From positions 62,001 through 126,000 of the forward strand of contig JAUIIA010000005.1 in the NCBI GenBank assembly GCA_030432025.1: a DNA stretch of 64,000 nucleotides, in the 5' to 3' direction. A model generated the notes under the pieces. It saw nothing but the letters and a program-made list of their open reading frames with translations. It had not been told where the DNA came from and made no database searches. This document shows positions 16,055-25,076 of this stretch, piece by piece. The stretch is from Alphaproteobacteria bacterium. Its GTDB lineage: Bacteria > Pseudomonadota > Alphaproteobacteria > Micavibrionales > Micavibrionaceae. The position numbers and the translations under genes are program-made. Position 1 is the first letter of the stretch; each line of letters starts with the position of its first letter.

Positions 16055-17482
16055 TTAGCTGGCGGCTTTACGGCCTTCGACTTCGTAATCATCGGGGTTG
16101 AGTTTTCCGACATCTTCGAAAACAACACAGTTACGGCCATGCTCCTTGGCCTCGTAAACCATTTTATCCGCGCGTTCCAAAACCCCATGCACAGTATGCT
16201 CGCCGGGTTCGATAATCGCAGCACCAATCGATGTTGTCACTTTGATAGGGCCTTCCGGTGCACCGACCTCGAACAATTCCTTTTCAATGGCGCGACGCAG
16301 ACGTTCCGCCACCATGTAGGTACGGCGTTCAGAAATGTCGGGCAAGATGACGACGAATTCCTCACCGCCCAGACGGGCAACAAGGTCAAAGCTTCGTAAA
16401 TTATCGACAAGACGTTTGGAGAAAATCTTCAACGCCTCATCACCCGCCTTGTGACCATAAGTATCGTTGACGGGCTTGAAGTGATCGATATCGATCATCA
16501 TCACCGCCATGGCTTTGTTATTCTCGGCGTTCTTTTTCAGCATCTTTTCCAAGTGCACTTCGAGATAACGGCGGTTATACAGGCTGGTCAAACTATCGGT
16601 CAGCGCCATAGACAGGCTGACCTCAAAACTTGCGCGCAGACGTTCCTGGAAACGCTTACGGCGGATTTGCGTACGGGAACGGGCAAGAAGTTCACTGCGT
16701 TCCAGCGGTCTGATCAAATAATCATTCACCCCGATTTCGAGGCCGTGAGCAATGCGCTTCATATCTTCATCAGTGCCCATCATCATGATCGGCACGGCGC
16801 GGCTGCGTTCATTCGATTTGAGGTGAGAGCACAAGCGCAAGCCATCTTCATTGTCGAGATTAAGGCTAACCAAGATGACGTCGAAATCATGGGTCGCGAT
16901 CAACTCCATCGCTTCGGGACCGTTTTCAGCCGCCATTACGGTGTGCTGATCCTCATCCATTGTCTCTTCGATTTTGCGCAGCTCGAAATCCTTGTCCTCG
17001 ATGACCAGAATGTTTGCTTTCTCGGCCGCTTCACTCATTGCTGTCGCAGATTCATCGACAACACCAAGCTGGTTGGCCGTGTTTTCACGCATGCGCCATT
17101 CATCGGTGGACATCTTCAGACGAACTAGCGAGCGAACGCGCGCCATCAACGCCATGTCATTAATGGGTTTGCTCAGGAAGTCATCTGCGCCAGATTCAAG
17201 ACCACGGACTTTGTCCTGCACATCGGTTAGGGCGGTGACCATAACGACGGGAATATGCGCGCTTTCAGGGTTGGATTTAATGCGTGTACAGACTTCGAAA
17301 CCGTCCATGCCGGGCATCATAACGTCCAGCAGTACAATATCGGGGCTTTCTTCAGCGACTTTCTTAAGTGCCTCTTCCCCGTTCATTGCCGTCAGTACAT
17401 CATAGTATTCACTGGTGAGCTTTGCTTCGAGAAGCTTCACATTTGGCAAAATATCATCAACAACCAAGACCCGTGCAGACAT
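16055..17482 (-). CDS. pleD: Diguanylate cyclase response regulator PleD
   Basis: 475 residues: REC, second REC, GGDEF. The first REC has phospho-acceptor Asp53 in VLLDVMMPG, Thr in VTAL and Lys in LSKPI. The second REC lacks the acceptor (VILVSLNLD), as in the adaptor REC of Caulobacter PleD. The GGDEF domain has the active motif RLGGEEF near residue 372 and an RxxD inhibitory site just before it (RSFD). It makes c-di-GMP in response to phosphorylation and controls polar differentiation and the motile-to-sessile switch in relatives. It lies 21 bases downstream of divK. The c-di-GMP could feed the PilZ protein Alg44 encoded 31 kb away; that link is inferred. Confidence 0.93.
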   Translation of the reverse strand: MSARVLVVDDILPNVKLLEAKLTSEYYDVLTAMNGEEALKKVAEESPDIVLLDVMMPGMDGFEVCTRIKSNPESAHIPVVMVTALTDVQDKVRGLESGADDFLSKPINDMALMARVRSLVRLKMSTDEWRMRENTANQLGVVDESATAMSEAAEKANILVIEDKDFELRKIEETMDEDQHTVMAAENGPEAMELIATHDFDVILVSLNLDNEDGLRLCSHLKSNERSRAVPIMMMGTDEDMKRIAHGLEIGVNDYLIRPLERSELLARSRTQIRRKRFQERLRASFEVSLSMALTDSLTSLYNRRYLEVHLEKMLKKNAENNKAMAVMMIDIDHFKPVNDTYGHKAGDEALKIFSKRLVDNLRSFDLVARLGGEEFVVILPDISERRTYMVAERLRRAIEKELFEVGAPEGPIKVTTSIGAAIIEPGEHTVHGVLERADKMVYEAKEHGRNCVVFEDVGKLNPDDYEVEGRKAAS

Positions 17483-17503
17483 TTATTTCCTTTATTCTTC
17501 TAT

Positions 17504-17899
17504 TTACAGATAACTCTGGATGACATCCATGAAATGCACAACCGAAATAGGCTTGGAGATATAATCTTCGCACCCCCCTTCCCTGATTTTTTGCTCATCG
17601 CCTTTCATCGCAAAGGCTGTGACCGCAATCACAGGTATGTCTTTCAACTCATCATCGTCTTTCAACCATTTGGTGACATCAAGGCCCGATACTTCGGGGA
17701 GCTGAATATCCATCAAAATCAAATCAGGCTTGTGCTCACGCGCGAGCTCCAACACATTGCGGCCATCATTGGTTTCGATGGTCCCGATACCATGTGCCTC
17801 AAGCAAGTCCTGAAACAGCTTCATATTCAGCGCGTTATCCTCGACAATCAGCACTGTTTTTGTCTCTGTTTCTTTGTCTTCTTCCGGTTTTGCCGACAT
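17504..17899 (-). CDS. divK: Single-domain response regulator DivK
   Basis: 131 residues, REC only. Acidic pocket in [10 protein letters not shown], acceptor Asp64 in [13 protein letters not shown], Thr in [10 protein letters not shown], Lys in YISKPI. The sequence [13 protein letters not shown] and the [23 protein letters not shown] region are typical of DivK. In alphaproteobacteria DivK acts with PleC and DivJ and signals to CtrA through DivL and CckA. The divK-pleD pair is the usual arrangement. A short acidic N-terminal extension (about 14 residues) precedes the fold. Confidence 0.92.
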   Translation of the reverse strand: MSAKPEEDKETETKTVLIVEDNALNMKLFQDLLEAHGIGTIETNDGRNVLELAREHKPDLILMDIQLPEVSGLDVTKWLKDDDELKDIPVIAVTAFAMKGDEQKIREGGCEDYISKPISVVHFMDVIQSYL

Positions 17900-17947
17900 T
17901 CGGCGTCCCTTTCCCTTATGCCCAATTAGAATTGTACGTAAATAATA

Positions 17948-17961
17948 TTAACGTTTTTTAA
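17948..17961 (-). promoter_or_regulatory. CtrA-like half-sites upstream of divK (weak)
   Basis: Two TTAA half-sites lie 6 bases apart about 50 bases upstream of the divK start. The CtrA consensus is TTAA-N7-TTAA, so the spacing is one short. DivK is CtrA-linked in relatives, but the region is AT-rich and chance is likely. Confidence 0.2.
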
Positions 17962-17979
17962 CAGCCCCTTAAACCCGTC

Positions 17980-18852
17980 TTATTGATCCAGTGACTCCGG
18001 CGGCTCAGGCTTTGACTGACAGCCATCTTCGACAGGTTCAACAGCGACTAATTTTTGTGAAACGGTAAAATCATCATACTCAATCAACATATCACTGATG
18101 AGGCTATTTTGGTGATAAACAAGGCTCATTTCATAATCTGACGTTGTTTCTTTCGTGTTCAGCGGGAAAAAGGCCAGACGCACGCGGCGGGCGGGTGAGT
18201 CCAACAAATCCTTGTCCAGTGCGCTATAATCCAGCTCTTCCTGTTCCGGCGTGACTTCCTTGCCGATAAAGGCATTCACACTGACCGGGCCTTTTTCATC
18301 GCTGCCATCAAAAATGGTCGCGGAGTAGAATTTATCGCCCTTCTTCATGTGTTCGGCGACTTCAATGCTGTGAGCGATGGGAAACAACGTGCCATTGGGC
18401 AGTTCGAAATCCAGATCGCCGGGAATAGAGAAGACCGCACTTCCGGGCTGGTCTGCAGGCGGAATAGCCGCACTACCGCGTAATTCCTCGAAAACCTGCC
18501 CGTCGCGCTTGCGTTGGGAGGTAAAATTAAAGGATTCCCCATCAAAGCTTTCATAGGTCGAAAAGCTGCTGGTTATGCGCATCGGTGCGCTGTCAGCATA
18601 TTCATAGAGCAAATTGAAACGGTGGTTGGATATCCATGCATCGCACACAGGTTGCCATTCATAGAACATCTGCCCTGAAATATTGAGGATTTGCGAACCG
18701 CTGCGCGCACCAACCATGCGGATGTCATACAGGGCTTTATGCGGCTTGAACCCCAAAGCGTCGACACGGCTCTTTATCTCATCACTATATGCGTGGCTGC
18801 CCTTGGCGGAGCTGACGCACAGAATGATCAAAAGTAAGGAAAACAAACGCAT
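17980..18852 (-). CDS. eipB: EipB-like envelope integrity protein (DUF1849)
   Basis: 290 residues with an N-terminal signal peptide (LFSLLLIILCVSSAKGSHA, cleavage near residue 21). The mature part begins with the HKALYDIRMVGARSGSQI segment and shows FYEWQPVCDAW and, near the end, LVAVEPVEDGC, features of DUF1849/EipB. EipB is a periplasmic spiral beta protein needed for envelope integrity in Brucella and other alphaproteobacteria; the conserved Cys pair (in CDAW and DGC) is thought to form a disulphide. It is upstream of divK on the same strand with 80 bases between. The assignment rests on remembered family features. Confidence 0.8.
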   Translation of the reverse strand: MRLFSLLLIILCVSSAKGSHAYSDEIKSRVDALGFKPHKALYDIRMVGARSGSQILNISGQMFYEWQPVCDAWISNHRFNLLYEYADSAPMRITSSFSTYESFDGESFNFTSQRKRDGQVFEELRGSAAIPPADQPGSAVFSIPGDLDFELPNGTLFPIAHSIEVAEHMKKGDKFYSATIFDGSDEKGPVSVNAFIGKEVTPEQEELDYSALDKDLLDSPARRVRLAFFPLNTKETTSDYEMSLVYHQNSLISDMLIEYDDFTVSQKLVAVEPVEDGCQSKPEPPESLDQ

Positions 18853-18878
18853 TAGAGGCCTTTTTCTTGCAACGCGTC

Positions 18879-18907
18879 ATCATATCAAAGCGCAGTATAG
18901 AGGCAAA
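18879..18907 (-). promoter_or_regulatory. Candidate promoter for eipB
   Basis: On the minus strand TTTGCC (18902-18907) and TATGAT (18879-18884) are spaced 17 bases, about 27 bases upstream of the eipB start. The -35 box lies within the recurrent GGCAAAGC motif. Confidence 0.4.
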
Positions 18908-18909
18908 GC
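18891..18909 (+). repeat. Intergenic TATAG-GGCAAAGC motif, copy 2
   Basis: Reads CGCAGTATAGAGGCAAAGC. Related to the copies at 2563-2577 and 22594-22615. Confidence 0.4.
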
Positions 18910-19043
18910 ACAATATATTGAAAAAGCAGGCAAGACCTGCCTAGCGGCACGGCTTTCAGGGCAAATTCATCAGGGTTGAGCGGGCACACCCACCCCTAAA
19001 CACCGTAACCCCCTGAAAAACAACAAAATCATAAAGACATAAT

Positions 19044-19060
19044 CTGGCACAGGCTTCGCA
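19044..19060 (+). promoter_or_regulatory. Candidate sigma-54 promoter upstream of the degenerate GGDEF gene
   Basis: Reads CTGGCACAGGCTTCGCA. The -24 element CTGGCAC is perfect, the GG and GC doublets are exactly 10 bases apart, and only the -12 element has a mismatch (TCGC for TTGC). The predicted start point is near 19071, about 38 bases before the ATG at 19109. Sigma-54 drives many flagellar and polar genes in alphaproteobacteria. Confidence 0.5.
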
Positions 19061-19108
19061 TTGTTTAAAACATGTCAATCAGCGGTAGCTATTAGAAAGG
19101 GGTGCTTA

Positions 19109-19870
19109 ATGACATCAGACGCCATACAGAACAAAACAGCCGATATAGGCCATCTTGCGGCTTCGCAGGAGCTTCCAAACAGGCTGGAGCTAACACGTGA
19201 CCAGTCGTTCCTCGACGGAACGGACGATATTTTTGACGTGTTGGCAAAAAAAGGCGGCAATGAATACCGTCCTTTAACACAGAATTCAGCAGCGATCGAT
19301 CAGACGATCAGCTTCCTTGACCGCGCCAGAGCAATGCTGGGTGCCGCCGAACAGAAGATCAAGACACAGGCCGAGGACATACAGTCACTCAAGAAGCTAT
19401 CCCAGGTCGATAGTGTAACAGGTCTGATGAACGCCGAAGGATTTTCCGGCGCGTTAAAACGTGAAATTGCCCGCACGAACCGTGGCTTAAGCGAAGGCGG
19501 CCTGCTGGTAATTTTCAATTTGGACAATCTGGGCGCCATCTTAAGGCAAAACGGCAACAAGGCAGCAGACACCGCGCTACGACTAGTCGCACGCGCATTG
19601 GAAAGTGAGATCCGTGATATGGATCTGGCGGCGCGCATTGATGATGATGAATTTGTTTTGCTGTTCAGCGATACAACCATGGAAAAGGCGCTTAACCGCC
19701 TTCAGAATATGGCATTGCGCCTGAACCGCCTGTCCTTGATTTGGAACGGTACAGAAATCCGCGTCAGCTTGAGTCTGGGCCTCAAAAGCTATGAAGCCGG
19801 CGCCAAAGCCGATGCGATTTTCAAACAAGCCAGCATGGACCTCAAGCGGAACCAGAAAGGCGTTGGTTAA
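19109..19870 (+). CDS. GGDEF-domain protein with a degenerate active site
   Basis: 253 residues from the ATG with GAAAGGGG seven bases upstream; the frame extends further up but without a better start. Residues 1-70 have no recognised domain, a short coiled coil follows (around AAEQKIKTQAEDIQSLKKL), then a GGDEF fold starting at DSVTGLMNAEGF. The signature is IDDDEFVLL near residues 176-183: the two Gly of GGDEF are Asp, so cyclase activity is unlikely. It may bind GTP or c-di-GMP or act as a scaffold. No signal peptide or membrane segment is seen. It has a candidate sigma-54 promoter and a terminator, so it is probably a single-gene unit. Confidence 0.8.
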   Translation: MTSDAIQNKTADIGHLAASQELPNRLELTRDQSFLDGTDDIFDVLAKKGGNEYRPLTQNSAAIDQTISFLDRARAMLGAAEQKIKTQAEDIQSLKKLSQVDSVTGLMNAEGFSGALKREIARTNRGLSEGGLLVIFNLDNLGAILRQNGNKAADTALRLVARALESEIRDMDLAARIDDDEFVLLFSDTTMEKALNRLQNMALRLNRLSLIWNGTEIRVSLSLGLKSYEAGAKADAIFKQASMDLKRNQKGVG

Positions 19871-19947
19871 AAAACAAACGAACATATTCCCTGGCCTGAT
19901 TTTGCCCTATCCCAACCGTGAACTTCCAAAAATCAGGCAAACCCGCT

Positions 19948-19991
19948 AAGCCCGGCTCTCCCCCTCCAATAAAGAGCCGGGCTTAATATTT
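19948..19991 (+). terminator. Rho-independent terminator after the GGDEF-like gene
   Basis: AAGCCCGGCTCT (19948-19959) pairs perfectly with AGAGCCGGGCTT (19973-19984) around a 13-base loop and is followed by AATATTTT. It separates the GGDEF-like gene from the next gene. Confidence 0.85.
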
Positions 19992-20026
19992 TGACAAATC
20001 AGACGCAAGTGCAGTATTTGTGAGAC

Positions 20027-20734
20027 ATGAGTGATTTAGCCCTTGATCGTGAGCCGTCCCCATCGGACGGGCAGTTATTCGAAACCGAAACATCCGCGCG
20101 TGTATCCTTGTTTCCCAAGGCGGAAAACATGCGGGCGTTTCATTTCTCCGCCCAGCAACTGCGCATATTGGAATCTGTAGGTTTGTTAGCAGGCCTGGCG
20201 GAAAAAGCATACGCATTGCCGCTTAACTTCAAAACCAAACGTGATCTGGACGACGACTTACGCAAAAAATTCGAAGATTTATGGCGATCCTTAATGTCCC
20301 GATCGATCCTTTTGGGGGTCAAGATCGCAGAACTGAAAGATCAGGTCGAAACCACCTTGGATAACCTCGACAGCTTGATCGACAAGATGGAAGAGCAGAA
20401 CCGAAAAGGTAAGCTTGACGATAAGATCGATGATTTGAAAGATGATCGCAGAGAGCTTCGCAACAGATTGAGAGAGCTGGATGACATTGACGAGGATCGT
20501 ATGGAAGCCACTCCCGAGACAATCGGCGAGGTAGAGCGACGCTTCGACGATCACGAAAATTCTTTGCTACGTTACTTTGCCCGTTTAAGACGGCGCACAC
20601 GCGCCAATGAGTTCACGCAGGAAGCTGACGGCGTTGACATTACATCGGCACGGACAAGACGGCGTCAAAGAGATCAGGATCAAGACCCTGATAGCGACTT
20701 GGACAAAGATGATGGCGGAGAGCCTGAGCCTTAA
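20027..20734 (+). CDS. Unknown cytoplasmic coiled-coil protein with charged tail
   Basis: 235 residues; not recognised. No signal peptide or membrane segment. Residues 1-70 include a hydrophobic-rich part ([23 protein letters not shown]). From about 75 to 165 the sequence is a long charged helix likely to form a coiled coil ([37 protein letters not shown]). The tail is highly charged with Arg pairs and then Asp/Glu ([14 protein letters not shown]). The start ATG follows the terminator of the upstream gene. It is convergent with aspS and the stop codons overlap by four bases. A structural or adaptor role is possible but unproven. Confidence 0.7.
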   Translation: MSDLALDREPSPSDGQLFETETSARVSLFPKAENMRAFHFSAQQLRILESVGLLAGLAEKAYALPLNFKTKRDLDDDLRKKFEDLWRSLMSRSILLGVKIAELKDQVETTLDNLDSLIDKMEEQNRKGKLDDKIDDLKDDRRELRNRLRELDDIDEDRMEATPETIGEVERRFDDHENSLLRYFARLRRRTRANEFTQEADGVDITSARTRRRQRDQDQDPDSDLDKDDGGEPEP

Positions 20735-22551
20735 GCGGCCTTATCGTCGACTGCTTTTTTCGGCAAATTCAATTTCAGATGCAGATCTTTAAGCTGATCA
20801 GGTTTTACCTGTGACGGCGCTTGCATCATCTGGTCTTCGTACTGACCGTTCATGACGAACGCATAAACCTCACGCAGGTTCGGTTCATCCGCCAGAAGCA
20901 TGACAATACGGTCGAGACCGAAAGCCAAACCACCGTGCGGTGGCGCGCCGAAGCGCATCGCATTCAGCATACCGCCAAATTCCGCTTCCAGAACATCCTT
21001 GTCATAGCCAGCAATTGCAAAGGCCTTTTCCATGATTTCCGGTTTGTGATTTCGGATAGCGCCTGAGGCCAGTTCGAAGCCGTTACAGACACAGTCATAC
21101 TGGAACGCCAGAATGTCTTCAGGGTTGCTTGTATCCAGAACCTCTTCTCCGCCTTGCGGCATAGAGAACGGGTTGTGTGAGAAATCGATCTTCTGTTGTG
21201 CCTCGTCGAATTCATACATCGGGAAGTCGACGATCCAGCAGAATTTGTAAACGCCGCTTGCGCGCTCGGCTTCATGGCCTTCCGGCAAAGCATCACAAAT
21301 CGCATCACGTGCCGCACCGGCAAATTTCGCCGCCGGCTTTTCCTGATTACAGATAAAGAAGATCGCGTCGCCGTCTTCGCAACCAGAGACTTCACGGATC
21401 GCAGCTTGCGCAGCTTCGGGGATGAATTTAGCGATCGGGCCTTTGCCTTCTCCCGCTTCAAACAATACATAGCCAAGACCAGGGGCACCTTCGCCCTGCG
21501 CCCAGCTATTAAGCTTGTCAAAGAAACTACGTGGCTGGTCGGCAACTTTCGGTGCGCGGATTGCGCGTACAACACCGCCCTTTTCGATCACGCCTTTGAA
21601 GGCTTTGAATTCAACATCATCGCGGGCGAACACTTCGGTCACATCGCAAATTTCCAACGGGTTACGCAGGTCAGGCTTGTCGGAGCCGTATTTCAGCATG
21701 GCTTCCTTGTATGCCAGGTTCGGTAACCAAACGACTTCGCGCTTCTTACCAGTGAAGTCTGCGAATTCTTTGAATGTCGCCTCGATCACCGGCTGGATTG
21801 TGTTGTGAACATCTTCCTGTGTTACAAAGCTCATCTCGACATCGAGCTGATAGAATTCAGCCAGACGGTCGGCACGGCCATCCTCGTCACGGAAACATGG
21901 CGCGATCTGGAAATATTTATCAAAGCCACCCATCATCAGCAGCTGCTTGAACTGTTGCGGAGCTTGCGGCAAGGCATAGAACTTACCGGGATGCAGACGT
22001 GACGGCACGAGGTAGTCACGCGCACCTTCGGGCGAGCTCGCCGTCAGGATTGGGGTCTGGAATTCCTGAAAATCCTTATCCCACATCTGTGTGCGCAGGC
22101 TGCGAACAACGTTGTTACGCAGACGGATGTTGTTTTGCATCTTTTCACGACGCAAATCGATGTAGCGGTAACGCAAACGAATGTCCTCGCCCGCGCCGTC
22201 ATCTTCAGCAACCTGAAACGGAATAACATCCGATGCGCCCTGCAACTTGGCTTCCTCGATATAGACTTCGATTTCACCCGTATCCATTTTTGTGTTTACG
22301 GTTTCATCCGTACGCGCCTTCACGACACCTGTAATGGTCACGACGCTCTCATTACGCCATTCCTCGACCTCTTTAAGCAAAGGGGAGTTTTCCTCGATCA
22401 CACATTGCGTTAAGCCGAAGGTATCGCGCAAATCAATGAACAAAACGCCGCCATGGTCGCGGATTTTGTGAATCCAGCCCGATAGCTTAACGGTCTTGCC
22501 GACGTGATCTTTACGCAGTTCTGCGCAGGTATGTGTTCTGTAATCGTGCAT
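20731..22551 (-). CDS. aspS: Aspartyl-tRNA synthetase
   Basis: 606 residues, bacterial-type class IIb enzyme. It has an N-terminal OB anticodon-binding domain (about 1-110, with [21 protein letters not shown]), class II motifs ([25 protein letters not shown]), a GAD insertion domain around 290-420, and motif 3 ([11 protein letters not shown]) near residue 550. In many alphaproteobacteria this enzyme is non-discriminating and also charges tRNA-Asn for GatCAB; whether that holds here cannot be judged. It is divergent from rnd. Confidence 0.96.
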   Translation of the reverse strand: MHDYRTHTCAELRKDHVGKTVKLSGWIHKIRDHGGVLFIDLRDTFGLTQCVIEENSPLLKEVEEWRNESVVTITGVVKARTDETVNTKMDTGEIEVYIEEAKLQGASDVIPFQVAEDDGAGEDIRLRYRYIDLRREKMQNNIRLRNNVVRSLRTQMWDKDFQEFQTPILTASSPEGARDYLVPSRLHPGKFYALPQAPQQFKQLLMMGGFDKYFQIAPCFRDEDGRADRLAEFYQLDVEMSFVTQEDVHNTIQPVIEATFKEFADFTGKKREVVWLPNLAYKEAMLKYGSDKPDLRNPLEICDVTEVFARDDVEFKAFKGVIEKGGVVRAIRAPKVADQPRSFFDKLNSWAQGEGAPGLGYVLFEAGEGKGPIAKFIPEAAQAAIREVSGCEDGDAIFFICNQEKPAAKFAGAARDAICDALPEGHEAERASGVYKFCWIVDFPMYEFDEAQQKIDFSHNPFSMPQGGEEVLDTSNPEDILAFQYDCVCNGFELASGAIRNHKPEIMEKAFAIAGYDKDVLEAEFGGMLNAMRFGAPPHGGLAFGLDRIVMLLADEPNLREVYAFVMNGQYEDQMMQAPSQVKPDQLKDLHLKLNLPKKAVDDKAA

Positions 22552-22593
22552 AATGCTTTTAAATCCTATAGGTTTCTGGCATTTTTTTAGCGC

Positions 22594-22615
22594 CGCTATA
22601 GCCGAAAGGCAAAGC
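22594..22615 (+). repeat. Intergenic CGCTATAG-GGCAAAGC motif, copy 3
   Basis: Reads CGCTATAG, then CCGAAA, then GGCAAAGC, in the divergent aspS/rnd region. On the minus strand TTGCCT could be a -35 box with TAAAAA 17 bases on (for aspS); on the plus strand CTATAG could be part of a -10 box for rnd. Confidence 0.4.
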
Positions 22616-22654
22616 TTTTATTGCATTTTTCTCAACAGGCGTTAAGACCTAACC

Positions 22655-23827
22655 ATGCTTATTACTGAACAAAAAGCCCTCAACGACTTCTGTAACTCAC
22701 TCAAATCCGAAGAGTACATTACCGTCGACACAGAGTTTCTGCGTGAAAAAACCTATTACCCCAAGCTGTGCCTGATCCAGATCGGGAACAAGGACAAGAA
22801 GGCGGCGGCGATTGACCCGCTGGAAGGTGGACTGGACCTCACCCCTGTCTATGACTTGTTGTTCGACAAGGGGATTTTGAAGATTTTCCATGCGGCACGG
22901 CAGGACCTCGAGATATTTTATAATTTGACCGAAAAGGTGGTTACGCCGATTTTCGATACGCAAATCGCCGCCATGGTTTGCGGGTACGGAGACTCCATCG
23001 GCTATGAAAATCTGGTGCGCAACATCACCGGCAAAGGTCTGGATAAGAGCGTGCAATTCACCAACTGGTCCAATCGCCCGTTAAGCGACAAGCAAATCAA
23101 TTACGCGTTGGGCGATGTGACGCACCTCGTGGATGTGTATGAGCATCTCGCCGAGGAGCTGGATAAAAGCGGTCGCACCGACTGGGTGTTTCAGGAAGAA
23201 GAAACACTGGGCAGCGTTGATACATACAAGAACGATCCTTACCTCGCTTGGGAACGCGTAAAAATCAAAACACCCAAACCAAAAACACTAGCAACCTTGC
23301 GCGAGCTCGCCGCATGGCGTGAAAAGCGCGCGCAGGATAAAGACCTGCCCCGCAGCTGGGTGATGCGTGACGACACGCTCGCCGATATGGCCGGGCAAAT
23401 GCCGAAAACGATCGCGCAGCTTAAAAAGATCAGAAACATGCCGAATGATCTGGCCGAGAGTCGCCATGGCCCGAAGCTGCTGGAATTGATCAAGGGTGTA
23501 GATGACACCGACCCGAAAACATGGCCGCAGCCCAAGCGCAGAAAGGCGCTGCCGCCGCATATATCGGCGACAATCGATATCCTAAAAATGCTACTGAAAG
23601 TACAATGTGCAGAGCACGGCGTTGCGACGAAGCTGGTGATTTCGAACGACGAAATGGAATTGCTGGCACAGGACAGCAAGGCCGACATTGCCGCTTTGCG
23701 GGGCTGGCGCTATGAAATTTTCGGCAAAGATGCTGTGGCCTTGAAAAAAGGACAGTTGGCAGTCGGCCTGAAAGGCTCTAACATTGTGAAATATAAAGTG
23801 AGCAACAACACAGAAACCAGCGATTAG
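22655..23827 (+). CDS. rnd: Ribonuclease D
   Basis: 390 residues. A 3'-5' exoribonuclease in tRNA 3' end maturation. The DEDD exonuclease domain covers about 1-190 with VDTEFLREKTYYPKLCLIQI (Asp-Glu pair), FHAARQDLEIF and YALGDVTHL. An HRDC domain follows around 210-290 (LRELAAWREKRAQDKDLPRSW). The stop is directly followed by the sixA start, so the two are probably cotranscribed. Confidence 0.93.
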   Translation: MLITEQKALNDFCNSLKSEEYITVDTEFLREKTYYPKLCLIQIGNKDKKAAAIDPLEGGLDLTPVYDLLFDKGILKIFHAARQDLEIFYNLTEKVVTPIFDTQIAAMVCGYGDSIGYENLVRNITGKGLDKSVQFTNWSNRPLSDKQINYALGDVTHLVDVYEHLAEELDKSGRTDWVFQEEETLGSVDTYKNDPYLAWERVKIKTPKPKTLATLRELAAWREKRAQDKDLPRSWVMRDDTLADMAGQMPKTIAQLKKIRNMPNDLAESRHGPKLLELIKGVDDTDPKTWPQPKRRKALPPHISATIDILKMLLKVQCAEHGVATKLVISNDEMELLAQDSKADIAALRGWRYEIFGKDAVALKKGQLAVGLKGSNIVKYKVSNNTETSD

Positions 23828-24370
23828 ATGAAAACGCTTTTATTGCTTCGTCATGCACAAGCCTTGCCGTCATCGGCCAGCGTTGCGGATTTTGACCGCA
23901 ACCTCAGCCCCAAGGGCATTGATGATGCAAAAAAGCTGGGCGAAGTGATCAAGGGCCAGTCTATTACCATTAATCTGATTAAATGCTCTTCCGCGAAAAG
24001 AACGCAGCAAACGACCGAAGAATTCTGCAACGGGTTTGAGCAAAACATCCATACCGAAAACTCGAAATCGATATACAACGCCACTGTCGGGGACCTGTTC
24101 AAAATGATTCAGGATACCGACGACAAGGTGGATACGCTGATGATCGTCGGACACAACCCGACGATATACGAACTGGTAAGCAAGTTGGCCGCAACCGGCA
24201 GCAACGCCGTGTTTGATAGCCTCGCCCACGGATACTCCCCCGCCACACTGACCGTCATAGAGACGGCTGCTGATAGCTGGTCTGAGATTGATCCTGATCA
24301 GTGTGAAGCCAAAGCGGTTTACGACCCGTCAGATTACAACGCACCGGAACGCCCAACGCGTTGGATGTAA
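23828..24370 (+). CDS. sixA: SixA-type phosphohistidine phosphatase
   Basis: 180 residues, histidine phosphatase superfamily. The catalytic RHA motif is at the N-terminus (LLLRHAQALPSS), followed by DRNLSPKGIDDA, the Ser/Arg pair in SSAKRTQQT and the second catalytic His in MIVGHNPTI. SixA removes phosphate from His of phosphotransfer proteins; here the hybrid kinase with an Hpt domain could be a target, but that is inference. Starts one base after rnd and is convergent with hdaA (11-base gap). Confidence 0.85.
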   Translation: MKTLLLLRHAQALPSSASVADFDRNLSPKGIDDAKKLGEVIKGQSITINLIKCSSAKRTQQTTEEFCNGFEQNIHTENSKSIYNATVGDLFKMIQDTDDKVDTLMIVGHNPTIYELVSKLAATGSNAVFDSLAHGYSPATLTVIETAADSWSEIDPDQCEAKAVYDPSDYNAPERPTRWM

Positions 24371-24381
24371 TTATTTCAAAA

Positions 24382-25074
24382 TCAATCTTCGTGAATGGCC
24401 ATGAGGACCTGTCGCATCAACGGCACGGAAATGCCCTTCTTACGCGCATACGCCATTGAATCCGCCTTTTCGACAATCTCCTTAGCCGCTGCGAATGACC
24501 GCTCCATACGCGGCAGGATATAGGCGATGACTTCCTGCCCGATTGAAAGCTGGCGGTCGCTGAACAGCTTGATCAGAATGGAGCCGAGCAGAATATCATC
24601 AGGTGCCTTGATCATCGCATGCGGCGCTGCGCGGAAGCGCGAAGCCAGATCGGCAATTTGAAAATCGGCATCATTCGGGGTCATGCGGGTCGTGACCAGA
24701 AAGCTGCGCTGCTCTTCGCGCATAATGTTATAGAGATGGAACAGTGTGGTCTCGGCCTCACGTTCACCGATCCAGAGATCAATGCCGTCGATCACGACAT
24801 AATCTCCCGCCTCGGCGATGTCATTAGCACTCATGCGCATGAGATCCTCGGGGGCAATGACGGCGGCTTCGGATTTATCCGCCCATACAGCGGCCAAATG
24901 TGACTTCCCACTCGCCGCAGGGCCGCTAATCACCAGCAAAGGTGCAGGCCAGTCCGGCCAGCGGTCGATCCACGCCACCGCATCACGGTTGCTGGGACCG
25001 ATCAGAAAGTCCTCACGCCCCAGCGCGGGACGAAGAGACAAATCTAGCGGGAGTTGCTGCACAGACTTAATCAC
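24382..25074 (-). CDS. hdaA: DnaA regulatory inactivator HdaA
   Basis: 230 residues. An AAA+ domain related to DnaA without its DNA-binding domain. Walker A GPAASGKSHLAAVWA (about residue 51-65), Walker B-like YVVIDGID, and sensor motifs are visible. The N-terminal QLPLDLSLRPA resembles the sliding-clamp-binding motif QLPLDL of Hda proteins. It acts with the DNA clamp to make DnaA-ATP hydrolyse after initiation. The start is GTG at 25072-25074; the next gene upstream ends two bases before it, so the AI-2E, DUF2066 and hdaA genes are likely one unit. Confidence 0.9.
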   Translation of the reverse strand: MIKSVQQLPLDLSLRPALGREDFLIGPSNRDAVAWIDRWPDWPAPLLVISGPAASGKSHLAAVWADKSEAAVIAPEDLMRMSANDIAEAGDYVVIDGIDLWIGEREAETTLFHLYNIMREEQRSFLVTTRMTPNDADFQIADLASRFRAAPHAMIKAPDDILLGSILIKLFSDRQLSIGQEVIAYILPRMERSFAAAKEIVEKADSMAYARKKGISVPLMRQVLMAIHED

Positions 25075-25076
25075 GC

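Noticed and set aside
22577-22592. Sigma-54-like CTGGCAT with GG-N10-GC upstream of rnd
   Set aside because: The middle is a T-tract, the -12 element is TAGC rather than TTGC, and rnd is a housekeeping gene; chance is more likely.
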